From: Streptomyces sp. NBC_01439
GTDB taxonomy: Bacteria; Actinomycetota; Actinomycetes; Streptomycetales; Streptomycetaceae
Direction of reading: 5' to 3'
DNA: 64,000 nt
NCBI RefSeq assembly: GCF_036227605.1
Contig: NZ_CP109487.1
Location: 4,841,501-4,905,500, forward strand
The number at the start of each line of letters is the position of its first letter. The first letter of the stretch is position 1. The notes beneath the pieces were generated by a model. It ran no database searches. It saw only the letters and a program-made list of their open reading frames with translations, and was not told the DNA's origin. Position numbers and translations under genes: made by a program. Below are positions 45,256 to 53,855 of the stretch, piece after piece.

Positions 45256-46501
45256 GTTCCGGCCTCATCTCGGTGCGGATGCGGCCGGCCGCGACGTGCG
45301 CGGTGGTCAGTGCCTCGGTCAGGGAGGTCCCGGTGGCGCCGATGAAGCCGAGGATGTTGTTGCCCGCCGGCGGGCGCTTGATGACGGTCCCCGCCGTGGC
45401 CGTGATCTTGAGGAAGAACAGCGCGGGGTCCTCGGCCACCTCGGTTGGCACCTCGATGGACTCGACCGTTCCGGCCCCGCTGATCAGGCACATCGCGGCG
45501 GTGTGCACACCGGTGGGCGCGTAGTGCGAGACGTCGGGCCGGATGCCGCGCGCCACGTCCGACACGCACCGGATGGGGTCGTGGCCGGCGCTGATCCGCG
45601 CCATGTGGTCGAGACCACCGCCACCGGGGCGGATCGCTATCTCCAGGATGAAGGGCCGGCCCTGGTGGAACCTCACCTCGGCGTGGAGCACGGACCGGCG
45701 CAGTCCCTGGGCGTGCGCCGCGTCCCGGACCACCTCGTGGACCGCGGCGATCTGCTCGGGGGTCAGGGAGCTCGGCGCGTGGTGGACGTCGTCGTCGAAG
45801 GTCCCGCTCTCGACGGTGATCCGGTCCACGATGGAGCCGAGGTACACCTCGTCGTCCCAGGCCAGCGCCTCGATGAGGTGCTCGTGGCCGTCGAGGTAGC
45901 CCTCGACGATGATCCCGTTCGGGCCGAGGTCCAGTCCGTCGGCCTCCATCAGCGCCCAGGTCATGGTCTCGATGCCCGAGGTGGCGTCCGCGAAGCGGGC
46001 CCGCATCTCCTCGGGGTCGTCGACCTTGAACACGAAGTTGCTGGCGGCGCCCAGGGTGGGCTTGAGGATCAGCGGGTAGCCGAGCTCCTCACCGGCCGCC
46101 AGGGCGGCCGCGACGTCGGGGGCGTAGCGAAAGCCGGGGTGCGCGGCGCTGCCGCGCTCGTGGGCCTGTCGCATCAGCAGCTTGTTGCGGCTGGTCCGGG
46201 CGGCTTCGAAGCCGATGCTCGGCAGTCCGAGCGCTTCGGCGACGACCGCCACCGTGACGACCCCGGACTCCGAGAAGGTCAGGACCCCCTCGAACTCCTC
46301 CTCCGCGTGCCAGACCTTGGCGGCGGTGACGATGTCCTCGATCTGCTTGGAGCCGGCCATCCGGTAGCGCTCGGCGGGCCAGAAGTCCTCGGTGCCGATG
46401 CCGTTGAGGACGTGGACCTCGGCCCCGAGGGCCTCGATCTGCTGGTAGCGCGAGACGTAGTAGGTGGCGTTCTGGCTGGCCTCGATGGCGAGCAGTTTCA
46501 T
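45248..46501 (-). CDS. ATP-grasp ligase
   Basis: A 417-residue ATP-grasp protein: GYPLILKPTLGAASNFVFKV, IIVEGYLDGHEHLIEAL, and a C-terminal metal motif FILEIAIRPGGGGLDH in place of the usual ENxR. It is only distantly related to the other ligases in the window and opens MKLLAIEASQNATYYVSRYQ. It probably forms an amide or peptide bond in the pathway. ATG 46501 has a GAGGGGAGGAGC ribosome site. Confidence 0.85.
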   Translation of the reverse strand: MKLLAIEASQNATYYVSRYQQIEALGAEVHVLNGIGTEDFWPAERYRMAGSKQIEDIVTAAKVWHAEEEFEGVLTFSESGVVTVAVVAEALGLPSIGFEAARTSRNKLLMRQAHERGSAAHPGFRYAPDVAAALAAGEELGYPLILKPTLGAASNFVFKVDDPEEMRARFADATSGIETMTWALMEADGLDLGPNGIIVEGYLDGHEHLIEALAWDDEVYLGSIVDRITVESGTFDDDVHHAPSSLTPEQIAAVHEVVRDAAHAQGLRRSVLHAEVRFHQGRPFILEIAIRPGGGGLDHMARISAGHDPIRCVSDVARGIRPDVSHYAPTGVHTAAMCLISGAGTVESIEVPTEVAEDPALFFLKITATAGTVIKRPPAGNNILGFIGATGTSLTEALTTAHVAAGRIRTEMRPEHG

Positions 46502-46515
46502 CTGTGCTCCTCCCC

Positions 46516-47832
46516 TCAGACCTTGGCCGGGACGGGCTCGGCGGCTTCGGCGGCGGGCACGGACACGGTCTCGGCGGCGGGCTCGGAAGCGAGTTCGGCG
46601 GCGGCAGCGGCCTCGGCGGCCTCGGCGGCGGCGACCTCACGGTCGTGCTTGCGTAGCGAGAGGATGGTGAGGGAGGCGATGACGACGACCAGGGCGGAGA
46701 GGGCGTAGAAGCCGTTCTTCACGTTGGTGGAGTCGACCAGGAGCGAGATCAGGACGACGGCGGTGGTGCCGGCCGCGAGGCCGAAGGCGTTGGTGGCGCC
46801 GAAGACGAATCCCGTCTTCTCCTCGGGCGCCGCGCTCATCAGGGCGGTGCGGGCCGAGATGCGGGCCACGCAGAAGGCGATGGCGGCGAAGGGGATGACG
46901 GCCATCATCGCGTAGAGGTGGACGGACTCCAGGGACAGCAGCACCGCGAAGGCGAGGTAGCCGATCAGGGCCGTCTTCAGCACGGTGGCCTTGGAGTTGA
47001 TCTTCTTGAAGGCCCAGGCCGCGAACAGCGCGCCGATGCCGAACAGGGCGTCGACGATGCCGAGGTAGCCGGCGTTGGACTTGAAGCCGTCGATGACCAG
47101 GACCAGCATGATGCTGTTGCCGACGATGATGACGATGTTGCCGATGATGTAGAGCAGCGCGAGTCGGGCCAGCGGCGGGCGGGAGCCGGCTGCGGCGACG
47201 GCCGCGGCGGCCTTGGCCGCGGCCTCCGGGGCGCTGGTGCCGGCGCCGGCCGGACGGCGGCCGATGAAGAACAGCAGGGCGGCGGAGAGCAGGAACGTGA
47301 TCGCGTTGAAGTAGAAGAGCGACGTGGTGCCGACCCAGACGATCACCCAGCCGCCGAGGGCCGCAGACGCGAGCGTGCCGGCCTGGATGGCGATCTCGGC
47401 GTTGCCGTTGAACTGGGCGAGCCGGGACTCCGGGATGCGCTCCTTGATCAGGGCGTTGCTGGCCGGGAAGAAGAGGGCCGCGGAGATCGACAGGACGAAG
47501 CTGGCCACGTAGCTGACGGTCGAGGGGTTGCCGCCGAGGGCCAGCCAGACCGGCAGGGCGATCGCGGCGGCCGCACTGGCCAGGTCCGAGATCATCGCCA
47601 GGGTGCGGCGGTCGAACCGGTCGGCGAGCTTGCCGAAGAAGAGGGACAGCGCCACCTGCGGAATGGTGACGGCGATCATCAGCCAGCTGACCGCGAGCAT
47701 GGTGTTGGCCTCGGTGAAGACCAGGTAGGAGGCGGCGGTGAGCTGGATGCCGTTGCCCAGGTTGGTGATGAAGGTCGCGGGGATGAGCAGTCGTTCGGCC
47801 CGATTGGGACGGGCCGGGGCGATCGTGGACAC
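46516..47832 (-). CDS. MFS transporter (probable product exporter)
   Basis: A 438-residue protein with 12 predicted membrane helices, the MFS loop motif FGKLADRFDRR between helices 2 and 3, and a long Ala/Glu/Pro-rich C-terminal tail. It is of the enterobactin-exporter-like drug:H+ antiporter type. It sits between the ATP-grasp and MetRS-like genes and is most likely an efflux pump giving export and resistance. GTG 47832 with GAGGAG upstream. Confidence 0.9.
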   Translation of the reverse strand: MSTIAPARPNRAERLLIPATFITNLGNGIQLTAASYLVFTEANTMLAVSWLMIAVTIPQVALSLFFGKLADRFDRRTLAMISDLASAAAAIALPVWLALGGNPSTVSYVASFVLSISAALFFPASNALIKERIPESRLAQFNGNAEIAIQAGTLASAALGGWVIVWVGTTSLFYFNAITFLLSAALLFFIGRRPAGAGTSAPEAAAKAAAAVAAAGSRPPLARLALLYIIGNIVIIVGNSIMLVLVIDGFKSNAGYLGIVDALFGIGALFAAWAFKKINSKATVLKTALIGYLAFAVLLSLESVHLYAMMAVIPFAAIAFCVARISARTALMSAAPEEKTGFVFGATNAFGLAAGTTAVVLISLLVDSTNVKNGFYALSALVVVIASLTILSLRKHDREVAAAEAAEAAAAAELASEPAAETVSVPAAEAAEPVPAKV

Positions 47833-47847
47833 AGTGCTCCTCGGAGG

Positions 47848-49467
47848 TCAGGCTCGGATGTCGGCCGGCTCGGCCACGGGCGCGAAGGCCCCGACCGCGG
47901 TGGACAGGAGGGGGAGTCGCAGCGGAGCAACGGGGTCGGTCGGGAAGGCACCGGCCGGCAGGCTCAGATCGGCGCCGGCCCGTTCGGCACGGGCCGCGAG
48001 GTCGACGAGCAGCGGAGCGGCGCACGCGGTCAACGTCCGGACGGCGAGAACCAGGTCACCGAGGTCGCTCGGGACGCCCACCGCCACCCGGTCCGCCTGC
48101 TTCAGCAGCCGGTCGAGGTGCACGACGATCAGGTCCGCGGCCCGGTGGAGGCTGAAGCTCTCCAGCTCGTAGTGGGAGCGGAACCGCTCGACGACGATTC
48201 CCGCCTCCTGCGCACCGGTCCCGGAGACCGGCAGCAGCGCGTCCGCCGGAACGCCCGCGAGCAGCTGGTCCAGCCGGCCCGCGAGGTGGTTCCACGGATC
48301 GACCAGCCGGGAGCTGGAGAGGCCGTCGAGCGCCTCCCGGCTGAAGTTCGTCCGGGAGTGCTCCGGCGCGGTGAGCGCCAGGTAGAAGCGCACCAGGTCG
48401 CGCGGTACCTCGGCCACCAGATCGGCGGCCCAGACCACGTGGCCTTTGCTTGTCGAGAACTTCTGGTTCTCCAGTTCGTAGAACTCGTTCGACACGATGG
48501 CGTGCGGCTCGACGTACCGGTCGCCGTGCGCCATCAGCAGGGCCAGGTGCGTCATGCCCCAGAAGTAGACGTTGTCGAATCCGAGGAAGTACACGAGGTC
48601 GATGCCGTGCTCGGACAGCCAGTGCTCGTCGAAGCGGTCGGTGTGCTCACCGAGCTGCTCGGCCGCGTACCAGGTGCAGTACATCGAGGCGGCCATGCCC
48701 TCGGCCCAGGCGTTGAGGACCTGCCCCGGGGTCTCGGTGAACGGCGCCGGGATGCCCCACGCGGTCGGGTAGGTGATCGGGAAGTCCGGCAGCGGGCGGT
48801 CCAGCGCCTCCCGGACGAGCTGCGCGGTGTGCGGGCGCAGCACGTCGCGGTGGCGGACGTAGTAGTCGGCGAGCCGGTCGCGGTACTCCTCCATCGGCAG
48901 CACGAGGATCTGCGCCTCGCGGTGGGTGACCACGGCGTCCGGGTCGACGGTGGAGCGGGGGCGCAGCAGTTCGTCGAAGTTGTTGGGGTGTCCGCAGGAC
49001 TCGCACAGTCCGCCGCGGCTCTCCACGAGGCACACCGGGCAGTCGCCGGCGACCAGGCCCTCCATCAGGTACTCGCCGGTGGCCTCGACGTACGGCAGCA
49101 GCACCGTCTTGAGCCGGAAGGCCCCCTCGCTGTGGAGGTCGGTGACGAAGTCGATGACGGTCTGGCGGTAGCCCTTGTCGAAGGGGGCGAAGCCGTCGAC
49201 GGAGACGCCGGCCGCCTCCAGGGTGGCGCGGATCTGGGTGGCGGAGCGCAGGGCCAGCTCCTCCGGGGTCAGACCGGCGCGGGCGGCGCTGGCGACCACG
49301 TAAGTCTGGCTGTCGTCGGTACCGCTGGTGAAGATCACCGGCCGGTCCGACGCCCGCAGGTAGCGTGCGTACACGTCGCCCGCCAGGTAGGGGCCCGCCA
49401 GGTGCCCGGTGTGCAGGTCCCCGTTCGGGGTGGGCGGCGGCGCGATGATGACCGTACGGCGTGTCAT
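47848..49467 (-). CDS. Methionyl-tRNA synthetase-like enzyme, probable hydrazine synthetase subunit
   Basis: A 539-residue class I synthetase-like protein with HTGHL at 19-23 (HIGH motif), a zinc-knuckle CPVC...CESC around residues 143-160, and KFSTSKG (KMSKS motif). It is about 130 residues shorter than housekeeping MetRS. MetRS-like proteins in Spb40-type enzymes activate an amino acid, glycine in the s56-p1 case, for condensation with N-hydroxylysine to build an N-N bond, assisted by a cupin. Here the cupin is the gene just upstream and overlaps by 4 bases (ATGA), which mirrors the cupin-MetRS order of Spb40. A plain second MetRS is the alternative. Confidence 0.88.
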   Translation of the reverse strand: MTRRTVIIAPPPTPNGDLHTGHLAGPYLAGDVYARYLRASDRPVIFTSGTDDSQTYVVASAARAGLTPEELALRSATQIRATLEAAGVSVDGFAPFDKGYRQTVIDFVTDLHSEGAFRLKTVLLPYVEATGEYLMEGLVAGDCPVCLVESRGGLCESCGHPNNFDELLRPRSTVDPDAVVTHREAQILVLPMEEYRDRLADYYVRHRDVLRPHTAQLVREALDRPLPDFPITYPTAWGIPAPFTETPGQVLNAWAEGMAASMYCTWYAAEQLGEHTDRFDEHWLSEHGIDLVYFLGFDNVYFWGMTHLALLMAHGDRYVEPHAIVSNEFYELENQKFSTSKGHVVWAADLVAEVPRDLVRFYLALTAPEHSRTNFSREALDGLSSSRLVDPWNHLAGRLDQLLAGVPADALLPVSGTGAQEAGIVVERFRSHYELESFSLHRAADLIVVHLDRLLKQADRVAVGVPSDLGDLVLAVRTLTACAAPLLVDLAARAERAGADLSLPAGAFPTDPVAPLRLPLLSTAVGAFAPVAEPADIRA

Positions 49468-49832
49468 GCCTGGACTCCTTCGTGGCGGGCTGCGAACCGC
49501 TGGGTCATGTCGAGGTCCCACCAAACGCTGTACATCTCGAAGTCCTCGTCGGACTCGTTGATCACGCGGTGGTCGGAGCCGGGGGTGAAGTGGACGATGT
49601 CCCCGGTCGTGAAGGGCTTGCGGACACCGCCCGACTCCAGGACGGCGGAGCCGGCGACGGCGATGAAGATCTCGTACTCGTGGTGGGCGTGGGCGGTCGA
49701 TGCGGTGCCGGGGCGGATCACGCACCAGGACCCTTCGAACGGGGCGTTGAGCTCGGGCCAGGGCAGGAGCCGCTGCGCATCGAGTCCGTTCTCGTGCGTC
49801 AGTCCTTCGCGGTGGAGTGGCTGGGTGAGCAT
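49464..49832 (-). CDS. Stand-alone cupin, probable partner of the MetRS-like protein
   Basis: A 122-residue single cupin domain: GTASTAHAHHEYEIFIAVAGSAVLESGG (motif 1, His/His/Glu metal ligands) and TPGSDHRVINESDE (motif 2, His ligand). In Spb40-type hydrazine synthetases a zinc cupin domain catalyses N-N bond formation from the ester intermediate, N-terminal to the MetRS domain. Here it is a separate gene with the same order. Start ATG 49832 has GAGGAGAG upstream. The stop overlaps the MetRS-like start. Confidence 0.88.
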   Translation of the reverse strand: MLTQPLHREGLTHENGLDAQRLLPWPELNAPFEGSWCVIRPGTASTAHAHHEYEIFIAVAGSAVLESGGVRKPFTTGDIVHFTPGSDHRVINESDEDFEMYSVWWDLDMTQRFAARHEGVQA

Positions 49833-49887
49833 GTGCTTCGGTCTCTCCTCGTCGGGCGGGTACGGCGCGTGTGGGGGTGCGCGGGTC

Positions 49888-51198
49888 TCAGACCGCGCCG
49901 GCGAGAGCGAGCTCCCGCACGTCCGGGATCTCCACGGAACGGGTCCGGCGGTGCGCCAGGATGTCCTCGGTGATCTCGGCGGAGCGGCCCGCGAGCACGC
50001 TGAGCAGCGAGTCGGCGATGCCGTGGGTGGCCTCGTTGACACCCTGCAGGTAGCAGGCGGCGGTCGCGGGACGGCCGAGGTCGAGCCGGTAGTTGCGGCT
50101 CACGTTGATCTCCTCGACACCGATCGACTCCGCGAGGGCCTTGACCGCCCACGGCATCTCGCGGACGAAGCCGGTGCCCAGGAGCACCAGGTCCGTGCGC
50201 ATCTCCCGCTCGGCGCCCGACTTGCGGTCGACGAGGGTCAGGACGACCTCGTCGCCGTCCATCCGGGCGCCGGTCACGTCCGTCATGGCGTGCATGCCCA
50301 GGCGTTCCCGGCCGGTGCGGCGGTCCTGGTAGAACTGCCGGTACAGGCCGTCCAGGGTGGCGGGGGAGAGGCCGCCGTAGTTGGAGCGGTACATCTCGCC
50401 GAGGAGCTGCTGGCGGGCCTCGGGCGAGGAGCCGTAGAACTCGTCGATGAAGGACGTGTAGTAGAGCTCGTTGGTGAACTTGCTGCTCTCGTAGCCGTTC
50501 AGACCGATGGAGCGCATGATCATCGTCGGCTTGCACTCGGGCAGGTCCCGCAGCGCGGCGCCGAACAGCTCGGCCGCGCTCTGCGCCCCGCCGATCACCG
50601 CGACGCGGTGCGGCAGGTCGGCCCGCACCCCGGCGATGCGCTGCGTGTACTGGGTGCTGTGGATGACGCGCTCGGCCGGCAGACCGTCGAACACGGCGGG
50701 GACGTGGGCGTCACGGCCCGCACCGATCACGAGGTAGCGGCAGCCGATGGTGTCGCCGTCGGCAAGGGTGACCAGCCAGCCGGCGACCTCGCCGTCGTCG
50801 CCCGTCACCGCCTCGACACCGGCGCATTCGCGGCCGTATTCGACCTGCACCGTCTCCAGTTCATTGGCGACCCATTGCAGGTACTCGGATATCTCGCTGC
50901 GGTAAGGGACGAAACTCGCCAGGTTGACGAAGGCGTCAAGACGTGCCTGCGAGTGAAGGAAATTGACGAAGGAATATCTGCTGCACGGATTGCGCATGGT
51001 GACCAGGTCCTTGAGGAAGGACACCTGGCTGAGCGCGTCGGGCAGCAGCATGCCCCGCTGCCAGACGATGTCCTGCTCGCGCTCGATCAGCAGGGTGTCA
51101 CCGGCCAGCTCGGGTGCGAGCTCCTCGACGGCGACCGCCAGCGCCAGGTTCGCCGGGCCTGCGCCGACTGCGAGCAGTTCGACATTGCGATGCGCCAT
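49888..51198 (-). CDS. Flavin-dependent lysine/ornithine N-hydroxylase (Spb38/KtzI/SidA family)
   Basis: A 436-residue class B N-hydroxylating monooxygenase: FAD motif GAGPAN (12-17), QVSFLKDLVTMRNP, NADPH motif VIGGAQSAAE, substrate-binding NELYYTSFIDEFY and the C-terminal LLGTGFVREM. It hydroxylates the terminal amine of lysine or ornithine with NADPH and O2. In hydrazine pathways (Spb38) the N6-hydroxylysine feeds the cupin-MetRS enzyme, which fits the neighbours. No siderophore synthetase genes are in view. It is first gene of the leftward operon, at the divergent promoter region. ATG 51198. Confidence 0.92.
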   Translation of the reverse strand: MAHRNVELLAVGAGPANLALAVAVEELAPELAGDTLLIEREQDIVWQRGMLLPDALSQVSFLKDLVTMRNPCSRYSFVNFLHSQARLDAFVNLASFVPYRSEISEYLQWVANELETVQVEYGRECAGVEAVTGDDGEVAGWLVTLADGDTIGCRYLVIGAGRDAHVPAVFDGLPAERVIHSTQYTQRIAGVRADLPHRVAVIGGAQSAAELFGAALRDLPECKPTMIMRSIGLNGYESSKFTNELYYTSFIDEFYGSSPEARQQLLGEMYRSNYGGLSPATLDGLYRQFYQDRRTGRERLGMHAMTDVTGARMDGDEVVLTLVDRKSGAEREMRTDLVLLGTGFVREMPWAVKALAESIGVEEINVSRNYRLDLGRPATAACYLQGVNEATHGIADSLLSVLAGRSAEITEDILAHRRTRSVEIPDVRELALAGAV

Positions 51199-51516
51199 GG
51201 AAGTACCTCCAGATGGAACAGGTGGACAGGTTCGTACGGTCAGGCAGGACGGTTCGCGTCCTTGCGTTGCCTTCCGGGTGATGACCACATTCCATGGCCG
51301 CGGCCGATTGCCCGGAAGCCTTCTCGGCCACGGACAATCAACTCGGCGACGGCCCTCGCGGGCGGGTTGATTGGCCGGTGTTCCCGATTACTTCCGGTCA
51401 ACTCCGAGCCCCATTTCCATGGGGTCTTGTGATCAGTTGCGTCACACGCATCCGGCTGGCCGAACCATCCCTCGGGCAGCCGGGCTTCCATCGAAACCCC
51501 ATGAGAAGGAGCCCTC
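51199..51516. promoter_or_regulatory. Divergent promoter region of the two biosynthetic operons
   Basis: A 318-base gene-free gap between the N-hydroxylase (leftward) and the dimethylargininase-like gene (rightward). It is noticeably less GC-rich than its surroundings. It includes the palindrome CCCCAT-TTCC-ATGGGG at 51409-51424 and scattered TCAACT/GTTGA elements. It probably holds both promoters and the target of the cluster activator. I could not identify a clear SARP direct repeat. Confidence 0.6.
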
Positions 51517-52383
51517 GTGCCGCTCACCGAGCCCATCACCCCTGCCGGCGCGCTCTACCGTTCCGAGAGCCCCACACGGGTCGCCACGCGCCGACGTCTG
51601 CTGATGTGCCGGCCCCGGCACTACGACGTCACGTACTCGATCAACCCGTGGATGAATCCGCAGCACGCCACGGACAACGCGCTCGCCGTCAGCCAGTGGG
51701 AGGGACTGCGTGACCTGTACCTCGAACTCGGCCACGTGGTCGAGGAGATAGACCCCATCGAGGGCCTGCCCGACATGGTGTTCGCGGCCAACGGCGCCAC
51801 CGTCGTCGACGGCAAGGTCTACGGGGCCCGGTTCCGGCACGCGGAGCGCACCGCCGAGGGACCCGCGTACCTGCGGTGGCTGGAGGGGCGCGGCTACACC
51901 GACTCGCTGTGGCCCGAATTCGTCAACGAGGGCGAGGGCGACATCCTCACCGTCGGCCGCCGCCTGCTGGCCGGTACCGGATTCCGCACGGACCCGCGCT
52001 CCCACCTGGAGGCGCAGGAGTTCTTCGGCCTCCCGGTCACCTCGCTGACCTTGGTGAACCCGGAGTACTACCACCTGGACACCGCACTCTCCGTGCTGTC
52101 CGAGGACGAGGTCATGTACTACCCGGCCGCCTTCTCCCAGGGCAGCCAGGCCGTACTGCGCGCCATGTTTCCCACGGCGATCTTGGCCACCGCCGAGGAC
52201 GCCGCCGTCTTCGGCCTCAACGCCTTCTCCGACGGCCGCCACGTGCTCCTGCCGGCCGCGGCCACCGGCCTGCACGCCAAGCTGCGGGCACGCGGCTTCG
52301 AGCCGATCGGGGTCGAGCTCTCCGAGCTGCTCAAGGCCGGCGGCAGCGTCAAGTGCTGCACGCTGGAACTGCGCGATCGCTGA
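51517..52383 (+). CDS. Dimethylargininase/amidinotransferase-family enzyme (paralogue)
   Basis: A 288-residue paralogue of the enzyme at 44431-45255, with the same residues: LLMCRPRHYDVTYSINPWMN, LPDMVFAANGATV, NEGEGDILT, YYHLDTAL and GGSVKCCTLE with the nucleophilic Cys. It has an extra 14 residues at the N-terminus. It probably acts on a guanidino or N-hydroxyguanidino compound of the pathway, either by hydrolysis or amidino transfer. GTG 51517 has AGAAGGAG upstream. It is first gene of the rightward operon. Confidence 0.85.
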   Translation: MPLTEPITPAGALYRSESPTRVATRRRLLMCRPRHYDVTYSINPWMNPQHATDNALAVSQWEGLRDLYLELGHVVEEIDPIEGLPDMVFAANGATVVDGKVYGARFRHAERTAEGPAYLRWLEGRGYTDSLWPEFVNEGEGDILTVGRRLLAGTGFRTDPRSHLEAQEFFGLPVTSLTLVNPEYYHLDTALSVLSEDEVMYYPAAFSQGSQAVLRAMFPTAILATAEDAAVFGLNAFSDGRHVLLPAAATGLHAKLRARGFEPIGVELSELLKAGGSVKCCTLELRDR

Positions 52384-52490
52384 CCGCGCAACCCTTGCGG
52401 CGGCGACGGTGTTCCTACCGTCGCCGCACGGCCCCGGCAGTGGGCCGGGTCGTGACGAACGAAGATCATGACGAACGAAGGAGTCCCGCC

Positions 52491-53045
52491 ATGCCGACCC
52501 CCGGTCCGCTCAGCGGTGCCAGCGCCACGGTGGCGATCCATCCCACGCCCTTGGGGCCGCTCGTGCTCGCGGCGACGGACGACGCGCTCGTGCTGTGCTG
52601 CTACGGCACCACCGAAGAAGCCGCGGAGCGCCTGGCCCGGGCCGGACTGCGCCCGGCCGGACCGGGGGAGGCGGGCGCCCCGGGACAGAAGGTCCTGGAC
52701 GAGGCCCGGGAACAGATCGACGCGTACCTGGCCGGTGCGCGCCGGGACTTCACCGTCGCGACGGACCTGCGGCTCGCCACCCCGTTCAGCCGGCGCACCA
52801 ACCTGATGCTGGCCGAGTTCGTCCCGTACGGGACCACCGCGACCTACGCGGAGCTCGCCCGGGCCCTGAACCGGCCCGGCGCCGCGCGTGCCGTCGGCAC
52901 GGCACTGGGAACGAATCCGCTGTGCGTGGTGCTGCCCTGCCACCGGATCATCGGCTCCACGGGCAGTCTCAGCGGCTACGCGGGAGGGCTGGAGGCCAAG
53001 CGCCATCTGCTCGCCCTCGAAGCCCCGGCCTCACCGGCCGCCTGA
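52491..53045 (+). CDS. O6-alkylguanine-DNA alkyltransferase (probable self-resistance)
   Basis: A 184-residue single-domain alkyltransferase with acceptor Cys150 in VLPCHRIIGSTGSLSGYAGG, the arginine finger in ARAVGTALGTNP, and FVPYGTTATYAELA. It removes O6-methyl groups from guanine by suicide transfer. Its place next to SznE/SznF-like genes suggests protection against a methylating nitrosourea product rather than general adaptation. No Ada-type regulatory domain is present. ATG 52491 has AAGGAG upstream. Confidence 0.93.
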   Translation: MPTPGPLSGASATVAIHPTPLGPLVLAATDDALVLCCYGTTEEAAERLARAGLRPAGPGEAGAPGQKVLDEAREQIDAYLAGARRDFTVATDLRLATPFSRRTNLMLAEFVPYGTTATYAELARALNRPGAARAVGTALGTNPLCVVLPCHRIIGSTGSLSGYAGGLEAKRHLLALEAPASPAA

Positions 53046-53077
53046 ATCCGCCCTCCCCGCTGCAGAAAGCAGAGCAT

Positions 53078-53833
53078 GTGAGCGCGTACGAGCCGTCCCA
53101 GCTCCCCGGCCTCGAACTGCCCGGCCCGGTCTTCGCCCCACCCGCACCAGGAACCCTCGACTGGACGGGGCTGGCCGCGGAACTGAACTCCGAGGGGGTG
53201 GCGGTGACCCCGCCGCTGCTGTCGCCCGAGCAGTGTGCGCAGCTGCGGGAACTCTTCGACCACCCCACGGCCTTCCGCGCCACCGTGACCATGGCGCGGC
53301 ACCGCTTCGGCGAGGGCCTCTACCGCTACTTCGCCCACCCGCTGCCCGAACTCGTCCAGGACCTGAGGGAGCAGCTGTATCCGCCGCTGGCCCTGATCGC
53401 CAACGAGTGGGCGCGGCGCCTGGGGCAGCCGGCCTTCGCCCCGGACCACGAGGGACTGGTCGCGGCCTGCGCGGCCGCCGGACAGCACCGCCCGACCCCG
53501 CTCCTGCTCCGGTACGGGCGGGGCGGCTACAACTGTCTGCACCAGGACGTCTACGGTGACCTGACCTTCCCGCTCCAGGTCGCGATCATGCTCGACCGCC
53601 CGGACGAGGACTTCACCGGCGGGGAGAGCGTGTTCGTCGAACAGCGCCCGCGCGCCCAGTCCCGCCCGCTCGTCAGGCGGCCGACCCAGGGCCAGGGCCT
53701 GATCTTCACGGTCGACCACCGTCCGGTGCGTTCGGTGCGCGGCTGGAGCCGGGTGACGCTGCGGCACGGCGTGAGCGCCGTCCTCAGCGGGCAGCGGCAC
53801 GTGCTGGGCGTCATCTTCCACGACGCGCGCTAG
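53078..53833 (+). CDS. 2OG-Fe(II) oxygenase (COG3826-like, probable alkylation-damage repair)
   Basis: A 251-residue jelly-roll dioxygenase with the iron motif HQD in YNCLHQDVYGDLTFPLQVAIMLD, the distal His in VDHRPVRSVRGWSRVTLRHG and the 2OG-binding Arg in the latter block. This family often lies next to ada/alkA-type genes in Streptomyces and is believed to repair alkylated bases. Here it follows the alkyltransferase gene, so a joint self-protection role is plausible; a biosynthetic hydroxylation cannot be excluded. GTG 53078. The IS4 insertion begins 23 bases after its stop. Confidence 0.85.
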   Translation: MSAYEPSQLPGLELPGPVFAPPAPGTLDWTGLAAELNSEGVAVTPPLLSPEQCAQLRELFDHPTAFRATVTMARHRFGEGLYRYFAHPLPELVQDLREQLYPPLALIANEWARRLGQPAFAPDHEGLVAACAAAGQHRPTPLLLRYGRGGYNCLHQDVYGDLTFPLQVAIMLDRPDEDFTGGESVFVEQRPRAQSRPLVRRPTQGQGLIFTVDHRPVRSVRGWSRVTLRHGVSAVLSGQRHVLGVIFHDAR

Positions 53834-53855
53834 TTCCGAGGACGACATCTATACC

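Noticed and set aside
49888..51198. Hydroxamate siderophore biosynthesis from the N-hydroxylase
   Set aside because: No NIS synthetase, NRPS, acyl-CoA transferase or siderophore uptake genes accompany it; cupin and MetRS-like partners point to hydrazine chemistry instead.
46918..51432. A 1504-codon open frame on the plus strand
   Set aside because: It is antisense to five well-supported genes and its translation is low-complexity Arg/Gly/Asp/Val-rich with no domain; long antisense frames are expected at this GC content.
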